Assembly: GCA_001931535.1 (NCBI GenBank)
Contig: CP016211.1
Span: 11,640,377-11,704,376 of the forward strand
Direction of reading: 5' to 3'
DNA: 64,000 nt
Source of the DNA: Minicystis rosea
GTDB taxonomy: Bacteria; Myxococcota_A; Polyangia; Polyangiales; Polyangiaceae
Shown one piece after another: positions 36,724-45,496 of the stretch; position 1 is the first letter of the stretch, and every line of letters starts with the position of its first letter. The position numbers and the translations under genes were made by a program. The notes under the pieces are model-generated. The model did not search any database. It saw only the letters and a list, made by a program, of their open reading frames with translations, and was not told the DNA's origin.

Positions 36724-37818
36724 CTACCGGCCCGAGCCAGGGATGGTAAGCCGCGAGGCCAGTTCCTGCGGCGTCGCGACCAATGTGAGGTGGTCCACCT
36801 TCTCGGCGATGTCCTTCCACGCCTCCAGCTCCTTGAGGCGCAGCAGCGTCGGGCTCTGCTCGAGGAGCTTCGCCGTGTTCATCAGCGAGCGCGTCGCTGC
36901 CGTCTCTTCGCGCCGGAGGATCACGTTGGCCGCTGCGCGCTTCTCGGCCTCGATCACCTGGTTCAGGATCGTCTTCATCTCGCCCGGCAGCACGATGTCC
37001 TTCAGATCCATCTCCACGACGTCCGCGCCCCATCCGGCAGCTCGCTCGCGCAGCTCGGCGCGCATCGCGGCCCGCGCGTCGCCGCGTCGCTCGAGGAGCT
37101 GATCGACCGTCGCGCCGGCGACCCACCGCCGCGCCACCATCTGCGCCTCGGTGTAGAGCGCCGCGTCGATCGAAGCCACCTCGCGCACGCTCTTCTCCGC
37201 GTCGGTGATGCGCATCTTCACCACCAGGTTGAGGCGCACCGTCACCTTGTCGGCGGTCATCACCTCCTGACCGACGATCTGGATCTCGCGCTCGCGCAGA
37301 TCCACGCGCGTGATGGACACGCTTCGATCCGCGGTGAAGAAGGCCCACGCGCCCTCGCCGACCACGCGGTCGAGCGCGCCGTCCACGTAGATCAGCGCGC
37401 GCTCGTGCGCCCCCACGGTCGCGGTGATGAGCTGCGTGCCCGGCACCAGCGCGCGGAACGCGGCCGGCACGTGATCGTTCGCCAGCACCGGCGCCGTCGA
37501 CACGATCTCCGCGTCCACCTCGGCGCGCAGCTGCCAGAGCAGCCACCGGCCGGGCAAGAGACAGGTCGCCGGGCGACCGTCGACGGTCACGAGCGCGATC
37601 TGGCGGTGCAAGACCTCGATCTCCTCGGCCGCGCCCGGCGGCACGACGGCGCGCAGCTCGGGTGTGAGGGGTATGGCCGCAGCGTCGAGATCGATCTTGC
37701 GAACCTCGGTGTGGCGGCTCCAGAGCCGGTGACGGCCCGGCTCGAGCCACGCCACCACGCGACCGCTGCGGATGAGGAGACCACGCTCGTGATCGTGAAG
37801 GATGATGGTGCGAGGCAT
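36724..37818 (-). CDS. SPFH/band 7 domain protein (slipin family)
   Basis: 364 residues. The ATG at 37818 has AGGAG eight bases upstream. The band 7 core includes ALIYVDGALDRVVGEGAWAF, DLREREIQIVGQEVMTADKV, RLNLVVKMRITDAEKS and GADVVEMDLKDIVLPGEMK; the last is the typical end of the SPFH domain. A coiled-coil follows (VIEAEKRAAANVILRREETA). The usual N-terminal membrane hairpin is missing; the N-terminus instead has a strand-rich segment (IILHDHERGLLIRSGRVVAW). Such proteins form membrane-associated ring or cage assemblies that organise proteases and lipids. Upstream of the CarH-like regulator on the same strand, so possibly co-transcribed with it. Confidence 0.88.
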   Translation of the reverse strand: MPRTIILHDHERGLLIRSGRVVAWLEPGRHRLWSRHTEVRKIDLDAAAIPLTPELRAVVPPGAAEEIEVLHRQIALVTVDGRPATCLLPGRWLLWQLRAEVDAEIVSTAPVLANDHVPAAFRALVPGTQLITATVGAHERALIYVDGALDRVVGEGAWAFFTADRSVSITRVDLREREIQIVGQEVMTADKVTVRLNLVVKMRITDAEKSVREVASIDAALYTEAQMVARRWVAGATVDQLLERRGDARAAMRAELRERAAGWGADVVEMDLKDIVLPGEMKTILNQVIEAEKRAAANVILRREETAATRSLMNTAKLLEQSPTLLRLKELEAWKDIAEKVDHLTLVATPQELASRLTIPGSGR

Positions 37819-38670
37819 CGGGAAGCTCCTGATGGCCGCTCGCCGTGCGAGCGGAGAAAAGTGCCATCGGGCGGGCGCCCCTGTGCGGAGCCGCGGGGAT
37901 CCAAGCAAGACTTCTGCTTCGATCCGCAGAGCGGATTCGCGTCGCCCTCGGCTCGGCGCGACATGCGTCGCGCCGTCGACGAGGACTCGGGGCGCCGGCC
38001 CGACCGGCGATGTGCTGTCGAACGTGCCTGGGTATGAGCCAAGTGCTGCAACCACGCAGCCGCCTTTGAAGCGGTCCGGGAGTCGAACCCGGAAGCTGTC
38101 GGGCCGCCGATGTGCGGGACGCGCACCACCGATTGGGATGGGCCCGTGCGCGCCGCTGACGTGCTCGACGCCGACCCTTTCAGCAGCCCTCGTGCCAGTC
38201 GCTCTCCCGCGGATCTCGCCGGCGCACGGCACCGAGCCCGATACGTACCGATAATGAGCGCGCCCACTGGATAGGGGTGGAAGCAGCGTTTACCGGTCCC
38301 GTGCAGCGCGGGTCGGACGGGACCCCGATGTTCCTCACGTTTGGAACGTGCCTGTGCTTTGCGCCGACCCGGAAGAAGGAGTAGTCAACAAGCTGCCCGT
38401 CGGTGTCGAGCGTGAGCTGTTCAACGTGACCCGTCCTACCAGAGTCACTGCTTCCCCCTTGTCGGGTGCAACCCGGCTCCCCTACTCCCTCGAAGTCCAC
38501 GACCAGCGCGTAAACTCCGCCGCACCATTTCGGGCACAAAGCCGCGTTCGAGGTCCTTGCGACCGCACGCGCGGAACCCTAGTTTCCCGCCCTTCCGGCG
38601 CGCCAAAACGCCGCGCTGCGTTCACGCGCAGACGGGACCCGCGCCGAGCAACCGCCGCGGAGCACCAAGC
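37819..38670. other. Long gene-free stretch of lower GC between slipin and inositol-operon genes
   Basis: 852 bases with no convincing gene. Part of it has clearly lower GC than its surroundings (35 of 60 bases at 38341-38400). Visible structures: a tRNA-like T-arm at 38077-38095 and a perfect hairpin CACGTT-TGG-AACGTG (38337-38351). The right end must contain the promoter of the operon starting at 38671. It may be the scar of an old insertion. Confidence 0.45.
38068..38134 (-). other. tRNA-like remnant with perfect T-arm
   Basis: On the minus strand CCGGG-TTCGACT-CCCGG is a textbook T-arm. The segment after it (ACCGCTT) pairs at six of seven positions with AATCGGT about 50 bases upstream, as an acceptor stem would. 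The D-arm is too small and there is no canonical anticodon arm, so this is not a working tRNA. It looks like a degenerate tRNA or the tRNA-derived half of an attachment site. Confidence 0.3.
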
Positions 38671-39940
<1,270 letters not shown>

Positions 39941-39948
<8 letters not shown>

Positions 39949-41017
39949 TGCGGGCGTGGCCCGGCGCGGAGCGGTGATTGGCTACGGCTTCATCGCAGCG
40001 CGGGGCCACCTCCCTGCATACGCCTCGTTTCCGTCCGAGAACGCACCCTTCCAAATCGTCGCCGTCGCCGACGTCTGCGCGGCCCGGCGCGAGCGCGCCC
40101 GCGCCGATCTGCCCGGCGTGCGCATCTACGAAAACCACACCGAGCTCCTCGCGCAGGAAGCGGGACGGATCGACTTCGTCGACGTCTGCACGCCGCCCTC
40201 GGCGCACGCGGAGATCGCGCACGCCGCGCTCGATCGCGGGCTCCACGTGCTCTGCGAGAAGCCCCTCACCACCACCCTCGGCGACGCGCGCGCGGTCCTC
40301 GATCACGCGCGCCGCGCGGAGCGGGTCGTCTTCCCCTGCCACAACTACAAGCACGCGCCCGTCGTCCGCGCGGTGCGCCGCATCCTCGACGCGGGCGTGG
40401 TGGGCCGCGTGTCGCTCGTCACGTTGCAGACCTTCCGCGACACGCACGCCAAAGGCGTCCCTGAATGGCGCACGGATTGGCGCCGCGAGAAGCGCTACTC
40501 CGGCGGCGGCATCGCCATGGATCACGGGAGCCACACGTTCTACCTGGCCTTCGATTGGCTGGGCGGCTTCCCCACGGCCATCACGGCGAAGATGTCGACG
40601 CTCGGCGCCTTCGACACGGAGGACAACCTCGCCTGCGCCATCACGTTCCCCGGCGGCACGGCGACGGCGCACCTCACGTGGACCGCGGGGATGCGCCGGG
40701 TCATCTACACGATCCACGGGGAGCACGGCGCCATCCGCGTCGAGGACGACGACGTGGAGACCATCGTGCGCGCCCCGCGCGACGGCGCCACCGCGTGGCA
40801 GACGCAGCGCGAGCGCATCGCCTCCGACTGGATGGATGCGAGCCACGCCGTGTGGTTCCGCTCGCTCTTCGAGCAGTTCGTGCGCGCCATCGACGACGGC
40901 GCCTGGGTCGGCCCCGAGGCCGAAGCCTCGCTTCGCTGCGTCGAGCTCATCACCACGGCGTACGTGTCGGCGGAGCGCGGCTCGCAGGAGCTGCCCCTCG
41001 GGGGCGCGTCGCCGTGA
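39941..41017 (+). CDS. Gfo/Idh/MocA-family NAD(P)-dependent dehydrogenase
   Basis: 358 residues. The ATG at 39941 follows GGGAGAAGGCC and overlaps the ino1 stop. Rossmann start RGAVIGYGFIAARGHLPAY, then the family motifs DVCTPPSAHAEIA and HVLCEKPLTTTL (catalytic-site Lys in EKP), and GGIAMDHGSHTFYLAFDWLGG in the C-terminal domain, where Asp and His act in hydride-transfer chemistry. Relatives oxidise a ring or chain hydroxyl in sugars and inositols, including inositol dehydrogenase. Its place between ino1 and the phosphatidyltransferase, with overlaps on both sides, suggests it acts on inositol, on its phosphate or on a sugar for headgroup modification. Substrate is inferred. Confidence 0.9.
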
Positions 41018-41835
41018 TCGATCTCGGCTGCTCCATCGGCCTCCTCGTCGTCATCGCCGCCGTCGTGCTGGCCTATGCGGTCCGCGTCGCCCGCGGGGGC
41101 GCGCTCCATCACGCGCGCATCGACGAAGCGGGATCCTCGGCGCTCCTCGGCAAAGGCGCGATGGAGGCCGGCTACTTCGGCCTCATGCCGATGGCCCGCA
41201 TCGTCGCGGCCATCGGCCTCACCGCCAACGGCGTCACGCTCCTCTCGCTCGGCTTCGGCCTCGTCGCCGCGGTCGCGCTCGCGCTCGGCCATTTCGGCGT
41301 GGGCGCGCTCTTCACCGCGCTCGCCACGCTCTGCGACGCGCTCGACGGCATCGTCGCGCGCTTGAACGAGACCGCCTCCGACGCGGGCGAGGTCTTCGAC
41401 GCCGCGGTCGATCGTTACCAGGAGTTTGCCTTCCTCGCGGCGCTCGCGATCTACTTTCGCAAAGAGCCGCTCTGGCTCGTGGTCGCGCTCCTCGCGCTGC
41501 TCGCATCGTTCATGGTCAGCTACGGCACTGCCAAGGCCGAGGCGCTCGGCGTCGCGTCTCCGCGCGGGGCCATGCGCCGCGTGGAGCGCGCGGTGTACCT
41601 CGGCGGCGGCGTGGTCTTCGTCCCCATCGCCGCGGCCGTCGCCGCGCGCTTTTCGCTTCCTCTGTGGATCGGACGCGCGCCCATCTTCTTCGCGCTTGCG
41701 CTCGTGGCCATCGTGGGCAACGTCTCCGCGGCGCGCCGCCTCGCGGCGATCACGCGCGCCGTCGCCGCGCGCGACGCGCATCGCCCTCCTCCTCCCGCCC
41801 CAACGCCTCACGTCGTGCGCGAAGGATCGCGCTGA
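41014..41835 (+). CDS. CDP-alcohol phosphatidyltransferase (probable phosphatidylinositol-phosphate synthase)
   Basis: 273 residues from a GTG whose last bases overlap the previous stop (GTGA). The catalytic motif is complete: D108-x2-D111-G-x2-A-R116-x8-G125-x3-D129-x3-D133, the metal and CDP-diacylglycerol site of the CDP-OH-P family. Five or six membrane helices follow or surround it. Such enzymes join CDP-diacylglycerol to an alcohol or alcohol phosphate. Co-expression with ino1 makes inositol-1-phosphate (giving PI phosphate) the likely acceptor. An N-terminal extension of about 60 residues before the first core helices and a Pro-rich C-terminal tail are unusual. No separate PIP phosphatase gene is seen in the operon. 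Confidence 0.88.
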   Translation: MIDLGCSIGLLVVIAAVVLAYAVRVARGGALHHARIDEAGSSALLGKGAMEAGYFGLMPMARIVAAIGLTANGVTLLSLGFGLVAAVALALGHFGVGALFTALATLCDALDGIVARLNETASDAGEVFDAAVDRYQEFAFLAALAIYFRKEPLWLVVALLALLASFMVSYGTAKAEALGVASPRGAMRRVERAVYLGGGVVFVPIAAAVAARFSLPLWIGRAPIFFALALVAIVGNVSAARRLAAITRAVAARDAHRPPPPAPTPHVVREGSR

Positions 41836-41843
41836 GCTTCTTC

Positions 41844-42332
41844 ATGCCCCCGCTCGAAACCCGCGACGCGATCGCGGACACCTCGCAAACTGTCGCCGTC
41901 GTCGCCGTCGCGCCTGCTCGCCCCCGCCGCCTGCTCGCGCTGCTCGGCCGCCATCAACTCGGCTCCGTCGTCGCGACCGTCGTCGACTTCGGGGTCATGG
42001 TGCTTGCCGTCGAGCTTCTCCGGATCTCCGCCGTCCTCGGCACCCTCCTCGGCGCCGCGGCGGGCGGCATCGCCAACTTCCAGCTCGGGCGACATTGGAT
42101 CTTCGAAGCGGAGCAGGGAAACATCGCGGGCCAGGCCCTGCGTTACGCGCTCGTGTCCGGGGCGAGTGCGGGCCTCAACGCTCTCGGTGAATACGTCGTG
42201 CACGTGCGGCTCGGCGTGGGCTACCTCCCGGCGCGCGCCATCGTGGCCGTGGTGGTCAGCTTGTGCTGGAACTTCCCCATGCAGCGACACTTCGTCTTCC
42301 GCGGCCCGGCCGCCGCTCGGGATCGTGCATGA
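41844..42332 (+). CDS. GtrA-family membrane protein
   Basis: 162 residues with four membrane helices. LGSVVATVVDFGVMVLAVE and GAAAGGIANFQLGRHWIFE match the GtrA/DPMS family pattern (N-x-x-x-n-r-x-w-x-F), as does SLCWNFPMQRHFVFRG. GtrA proteins help move or present polyprenyl-linked sugars across the membrane, or associate with glycosyltransferases. Here the gene begins eight bases after the phosphatidyltransferase stop and its own stop overlaps the aminotransferase start (ATGA). A role in flipping an inositol lipid or a glycosyl donor is plausible but inferred. The ATG at 41844 is the only start giving a normal N-terminus. Confidence 0.85.
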   Translation: MPPLETRDAIADTSQTVAVVAVAPARPRRLLALLGRHQLGSVVATVVDFGVMVLAVELLRISAVLGTLLGAAAGGIANFQLGRHWIFEAEQGNIAGQALRYALVSGASAGLNALGEYVVHVRLGVGYLPARAIVAVVVSLCWNFPMQRHFVFRGPAAARDRA

Positions 42333-43699
42333 GCCCGAGCGCGCCTCGGGATCAGAAGATCCATTTACGCACCATCATCCCCGGTCCGAAGAGCTGTGCC
42401 CTCCGCGCCCGTGAGGACGCGCACCTCGCGCCGGGCTTGCAAGGTTATGCCGTGATGGCCGGCATCGCCGTCGATCACGCCGAAGGCAGCGCCGTCACCG
42501 ACGTCGACGGCAACACCTTCCTCGATTTCATCGGTGGTATCGGCGTCAATGCGCTCGGCCACGCGCACCCGCGGGTCACGCGCGCCATTTCGGATCAAGT
42601 GGCCCGCGCCTCCGTCGGATCGTTCACCTCCGTCGCGCGCGTCGATCTGTGTGAACGCCTCGCCGCCCACGCGCCCGCGCTCGATCTCCACCGCGTTCAG
42701 CTCTACTCGAGCGGCGCCGAGGCCGTGGAGAGCGCGCTCCGTCTGGCCAAGAGCCACACCGGCAAGCATGAATTCGTGAGCTTCTGGGGCGGCTTTCACG
42801 GCAAGACGATGGGCGCGCTCTCGCTCATGGGCTCGACCTTCAAAGAAGGCCTCGGCCCCATGGTGCCTGGATCGCACCTCATCCCTTATGCCGATTGCTA
42901 CCGTTGTCCTTTGAAGCTCGATTACCCATCCTGCGGACTTTCCTGCGTAGAAATGGGGCGCAAGCAGCTCAAAATGGCTTCGGCGGGATCGATAGCGGCC
43001 TTCATCGCCGAGCCGATGCAAGGCACCGCCGGCAACGTCGTCCCGCCGGATGATTTCCTCCCCGCGATTCGCAACGTCGCCGACGAGCTCGGCGCCCTCT
43101 TCATCGCCGACGAGATGATCACCGGCTTCGGCCGCACCGGCCGATATTGGGGAATTTCGCACAGCGGCGTGACCCCGGACATCGTCACCATCGGCAAGGC
43201 TTTCGGCGGCGGATTCCCACTCTCGGGCGTGGTCACCCGCGACGACATCGCGCGCGCCAAACCATGGTCCAATCCCTCGGGATCGTCGTCGAGCTATGGT
43301 GGCAATCCGCTCGCCGCCGCCGCCGGGGCCGCGGCCCTCGAGGCCATCGACGAAGAGGCTTTGGTCGACAATGCCCGTGTCGTCGGCGCCGCCCTGCTCA
43401 CGAAGCTCCGCGCCTTCGTCGATGATTATCCCTTCGTCGGCCACGTGAATGGCCGCGGCCTCTTCATCGGGGTCGAGCTGGTGCGCGACAAGAAGACCAA
43501 AGAGCCTCTCTCTCGCACGGTCACGCGCCGCATCTTCGATGCCTGCGTGCAGCGCGGGCTCCTCACCATGGCCTATGCGCCGAGCTTCCGCCTCCAACCG
43601 GCGCTCACCCTCGACGAGGCCACCGCCGAGAACGGCCTCGCCGTGCTGCGCGAGGTCTTCGACGCGCTGAAATCATCGGGCCAATGGGACACGCCTTGA
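42329..43699 (+). CDS. Class III pyridoxal-phosphate aminotransferase
   Basis: 456 residues; start and previous stop overlap (ATGA). VTDVDGNTFLDFIGGIGVN is the usual beginning, YSSGAEAVESALRLAK and FWGGFHGKTMGALSLMGS bind the phosphate, FIADEMITGFGRTGRYWG holds the Asp that contacts the PLP ring nitrogen, and TIGKAFGGGFPLSG contains the Schiff-base Lys290. The segment YRCPLKLDYPSCGLSC is typical of GABA/ornithine-type relatives. Such enzymes transfer amino groups between an omega-amine and 2-oxoglutarate or pyruvate. In this operon it may aminate the ketone made by the dehydrogenase, giving an aminocyclitol or amino-sugar headgroup. That is a hypothesis: known inosamine aminotransferases belong to another fold subgroup. 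Confidence 0.92.
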   Translation: MSPSAPRDQKIHLRTIIPGPKSCALRAREDAHLAPGLQGYAVMAGIAVDHAEGSAVTDVDGNTFLDFIGGIGVNALGHAHPRVTRAISDQVARASVGSFTSVARVDLCERLAAHAPALDLHRVQLYSSGAEAVESALRLAKSHTGKHEFVSFWGGFHGKTMGALSLMGSTFKEGLGPMVPGSHLIPYADCYRCPLKLDYPSCGLSCVEMGRKQLKMASAGSIAAFIAEPMQGTAGNVVPPDDFLPAIRNVADELGALFIADEMITGFGRTGRYWGISHSGVTPDIVTIGKAFGGGFPLSGVVTRDDIARAKPWSNPSGSSSSYGGNPLAAAAGAAALEAIDEEALVDNARVVGAALLTKLRAFVDDYPFVGHVNGRGLFIGVELVRDKKTKEPLSRTVTRRIFDACVQRGLLTMAYAPSFRLQPALTLDEATAENGLAVLREVFDALKSSGQWDTP

Positions 43700-44634
43700 G
43701 CCGAGTCTGGGCGCACATGCGGTCCTTGTGGCCGCGCTTCACGCTGCTGCCGCTCCTCCCTTTCGTCCCCTTCTGCCTCTTCGTCGCCATCCAAGGCGAT
43801 CTGCGCTGGGAGCACGTCGTGATCGGCCTCGGCGGGCCTGCGCTCGCGTATGGCACCGTCAAGACGAAGCGGCTCTTCATGGCCTCGTATCCGATGATGC
43901 TCGTCGGCATCCTCTACGACGCCATGGGGTACGTGAAGAACGTGGGCGTGTCCCCCGAGCGCGTGCACGACTGCGATCTGCGCGCGCTCGAGCTGCGTCT
44001 CTTCGGCATCACCCTCGGCGGACAGCGCTTCACGCTGAACGACTACTTCTTCGTCCACCATTGGACGTGGGTCGACGTCTATTGCGCCATCCCTTATGGC
44101 ACCTTCATCTTCGCCTGCCTCGCCGCGGCGGTGATCCTCTATTTCAAGGACTACCGCGCCACCCAGCGTTTCGCCTGGATCTTCTTCCTCATGAACGTGA
44201 TGGCCTTCATCACGTATCACGTGCTCCCGGCCGCGCCGCCTTGGTATTACCATGAGCACGGCTGCGAGATCAGCATGACGGCCCTGCCCAGCGCGGGCCC
44301 GCGCCTCCTCCACGTGGACGAGGTCCTCGGCATCACCTACTTCCGCGGCATGTACGCGCGGTCGAGCGACCTTTACGGCGCGCTCCCGTCGCTGCACGTG
44401 GCCTATCCGCTCCTCATCGTGCTCGAAGGCTTTCGCTCGTTCGGGCGCGTGGGCCGGGCGCTCAGCATCTCGTTCGCGGTGTCGATGGCGTTCTCGGCGG
44501 TGTACCTCGATCACCACTGGGTCATCGACGTGCTCCTCGGCGTCACGTATTGCCTGATCTCCACGGCATTCGTGCGCTTCGCGCAGGCACGTTTGGAGGC
44601 GCGCCCGGCCGTGGCGGCGTCGCGCGGAGCATGA
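43684..44634 (+). CDS. PAP2-superfamily membrane enzyme (Aur1/inositol-phosphorylceramide-synthase-like)
   Basis: 316 residues, six membrane helices. The start overlaps the aminotransferase stop by 16 bases. The PAP2 active site is present as GALPSLHVAYPLL (motif 2, catalytic His) and YLDHHWVIDVLLG (motif 3, His and Asp). Motif 1 (the Lys/Arg block) is not evident, as in the Aur1/PAP2_3 branch. That branch moves phosphoinositol from phosphatidylinositol to ceramide rather than removing phosphate. Together with ino1 and the phosphatidyltransferase in the same operon, this suggests synthesis of an inositol phosphorylceramide-like lipid; a lipid phosphatase acting on PI phosphate is the main alternative. 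A strong hairpin follows the stop. Confidence 0.85.
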   Translation: MGHALSRVWAHMRSLWPRFTLLPLLPFVPFCLFVAIQGDLRWEHVVIGLGGPALAYGTVKTKRLFMASYPMMLVGILYDAMGYVKNVGVSPERVHDCDLRALELRLFGITLGGQRFTLNDYFFVHHWTWVDVYCAIPYGTFIFACLAAAVILYFKDYRATQRFAWIFFLMNVMAFITYHVLPAAPPWYYHEHGCEISMTALPSAGPRLLHVDEVLGITYFRGMYARSSDLYGALPSLHVAYPLLIVLEGFRSFGRVGRALSISFAVSMAFSAVYLDHHWVIDVLLGVTYCLISTAFVRFAQARLEARPAVAASRGA

Positions 44635-44642
44635 TGGTCTGA

Positions 44643-44680
44643 GATGTCGAGGCACGAGATATCGAGTCTCGTGCGACATC
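44643..44680. terminator. Strong hairpin between convergent genes
   Basis: GATGTCG (44643-44649) and CACGAGA (44653-44659) pair with TCTCGTG (44667-44673) and CGACATC (44674-44680). This gives a 14-bp stem with a three-base bulge (AGG) and a seven-base loop. It sits between the stop of the PAP2 gene and the stop of the convergent HEAT-like gene, and probably ends both transcripts. Confidence 0.65.
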
Positions 44681-44701
44681 GATGCTCGTCGATGGCAGTG
44701 G

Positions 44702-45496
44702 TCACTGCGGATCGTGTGGATCGCCGGGGCGGCGATCGGGCACCGGAGGGCGGCGCGCCAAGAGCTCGCTCGCGGCGGCGCGCACGAGGGCGGGGACGTC
44801 GGGCGCGGCCACCACCTGACCGAGCTCGGGGCGGATCAGGAGGCGCACGAGCGGCACGGCGATCTCGGGCGGCGTGCCTGGGTTCTGCACGATGGCCATG
44901 CGCACGCGTGGGCGCTGCGACCAGATGGGATGGCGCGCGATCTCGCCGATCACCTGCGGATAGGCGGGCCGCCGCGCGACCATGCGGACCACGTCGTCCT
45001 CGATGAGGCGCGGGTTCTCGAGCAGGTTCTTCACCACCATGGGGTGTGGATCGCGGAGCAGCTTGTCGAAGGCCGCGCGCGACGGGCGGCGGGCCAGCGC
45101 GCGGCGCTCGCCCAGGGTGAGCACGCGGCCGCTGCTCGAGGTGGCGAGGTGGCGATCGTCCACCGCGGGCTCGGCGGTGGGCACCGCGCGCGCGCGCCGG
45201 CGAAGGAGGCGCGCGAGCGGCAAGAGCGCTTCGTGCTCGGCGAGGGCGCGGAGCGCGTCGACGAGATCGGCCGACGCGGGATCGGCCAGCACGGTCACCG
45301 CGGTCGTGAGCACTTCACGAGCGATGGGATCGGCCTGCTCCGCGCGGCCCGCGAGCGCATCGAGCGCGGCCGCGACCTCGGCGAGCGGCTTCTGCGTCAG
45401 CTCCACCCGCAGGTACGCGACGCGCAGGCCGGCCTCCCGCAGCGCGGGCACCGATCGCGACCAGCGGGCGGAGAGATCCGACACGGAGGCGTTCAC
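44702..45496 (-). CDS. HEAT-like repeat protein, function unknown
   Basis: 264 residues from a GTG that overlaps the stop of the upstream gene (GTGA). All-helical, Leu/Ala/Arg-rich. Units such as LRDPHPMVVKNLLENPRLIE, RMVARRPAYPQVIGEIARHP and VRMAIVQNPGTPPEIAVPLV are short alpha-helical repeats resembling HEAT or leucine-rich variant repeats, a protein-binding scaffold. The long open frame continuing to 47107 is only a shadow of the methyltransferase gene. Translational coupling to the homocysteine methyltransferase/reductase suggests a role linked to that enzyme, or only shared expression. I cannot name a function. Confidence 0.7.
   Translation of the reverse strand: MNASVSDLSARWSRSVPALREAGLRVAYLRVELTQKPLAEVAAALDALAGRAEQADPIAREVLTTAVTVLADPASADLVDALRALAEHEALLPLARLLRRRARAVPTAEPAVDDRHLATSSSGRVLTLGERRALARRPSRAAFDKLLRDPHPMVVKNLLENPRLIEDDVVRMVARRPAYPQVIGEIARHPIWSQRPRVRMAIVQNPGTPPEIAVPLVRLLIRPELGQVVAAPDVPALVRAAASELLARRPPVPDRRPGDPHDPQ

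Noticed and set aside
38068..38134. Functional tRNA gene on the minus strand
   Set aside because: The T-arm is perfect, but the D-loop is too small, no seven-base anticodon loop can be formed, and no CCA follows. Kept only as a tRNA-like remnant.
38180..38539. 119-codon minus-strand frame in the gene-free stretch
   Set aside because: No recognisable protein pattern, no ribosome-binding site, and it overlaps a plus-strand open frame of equal quality.
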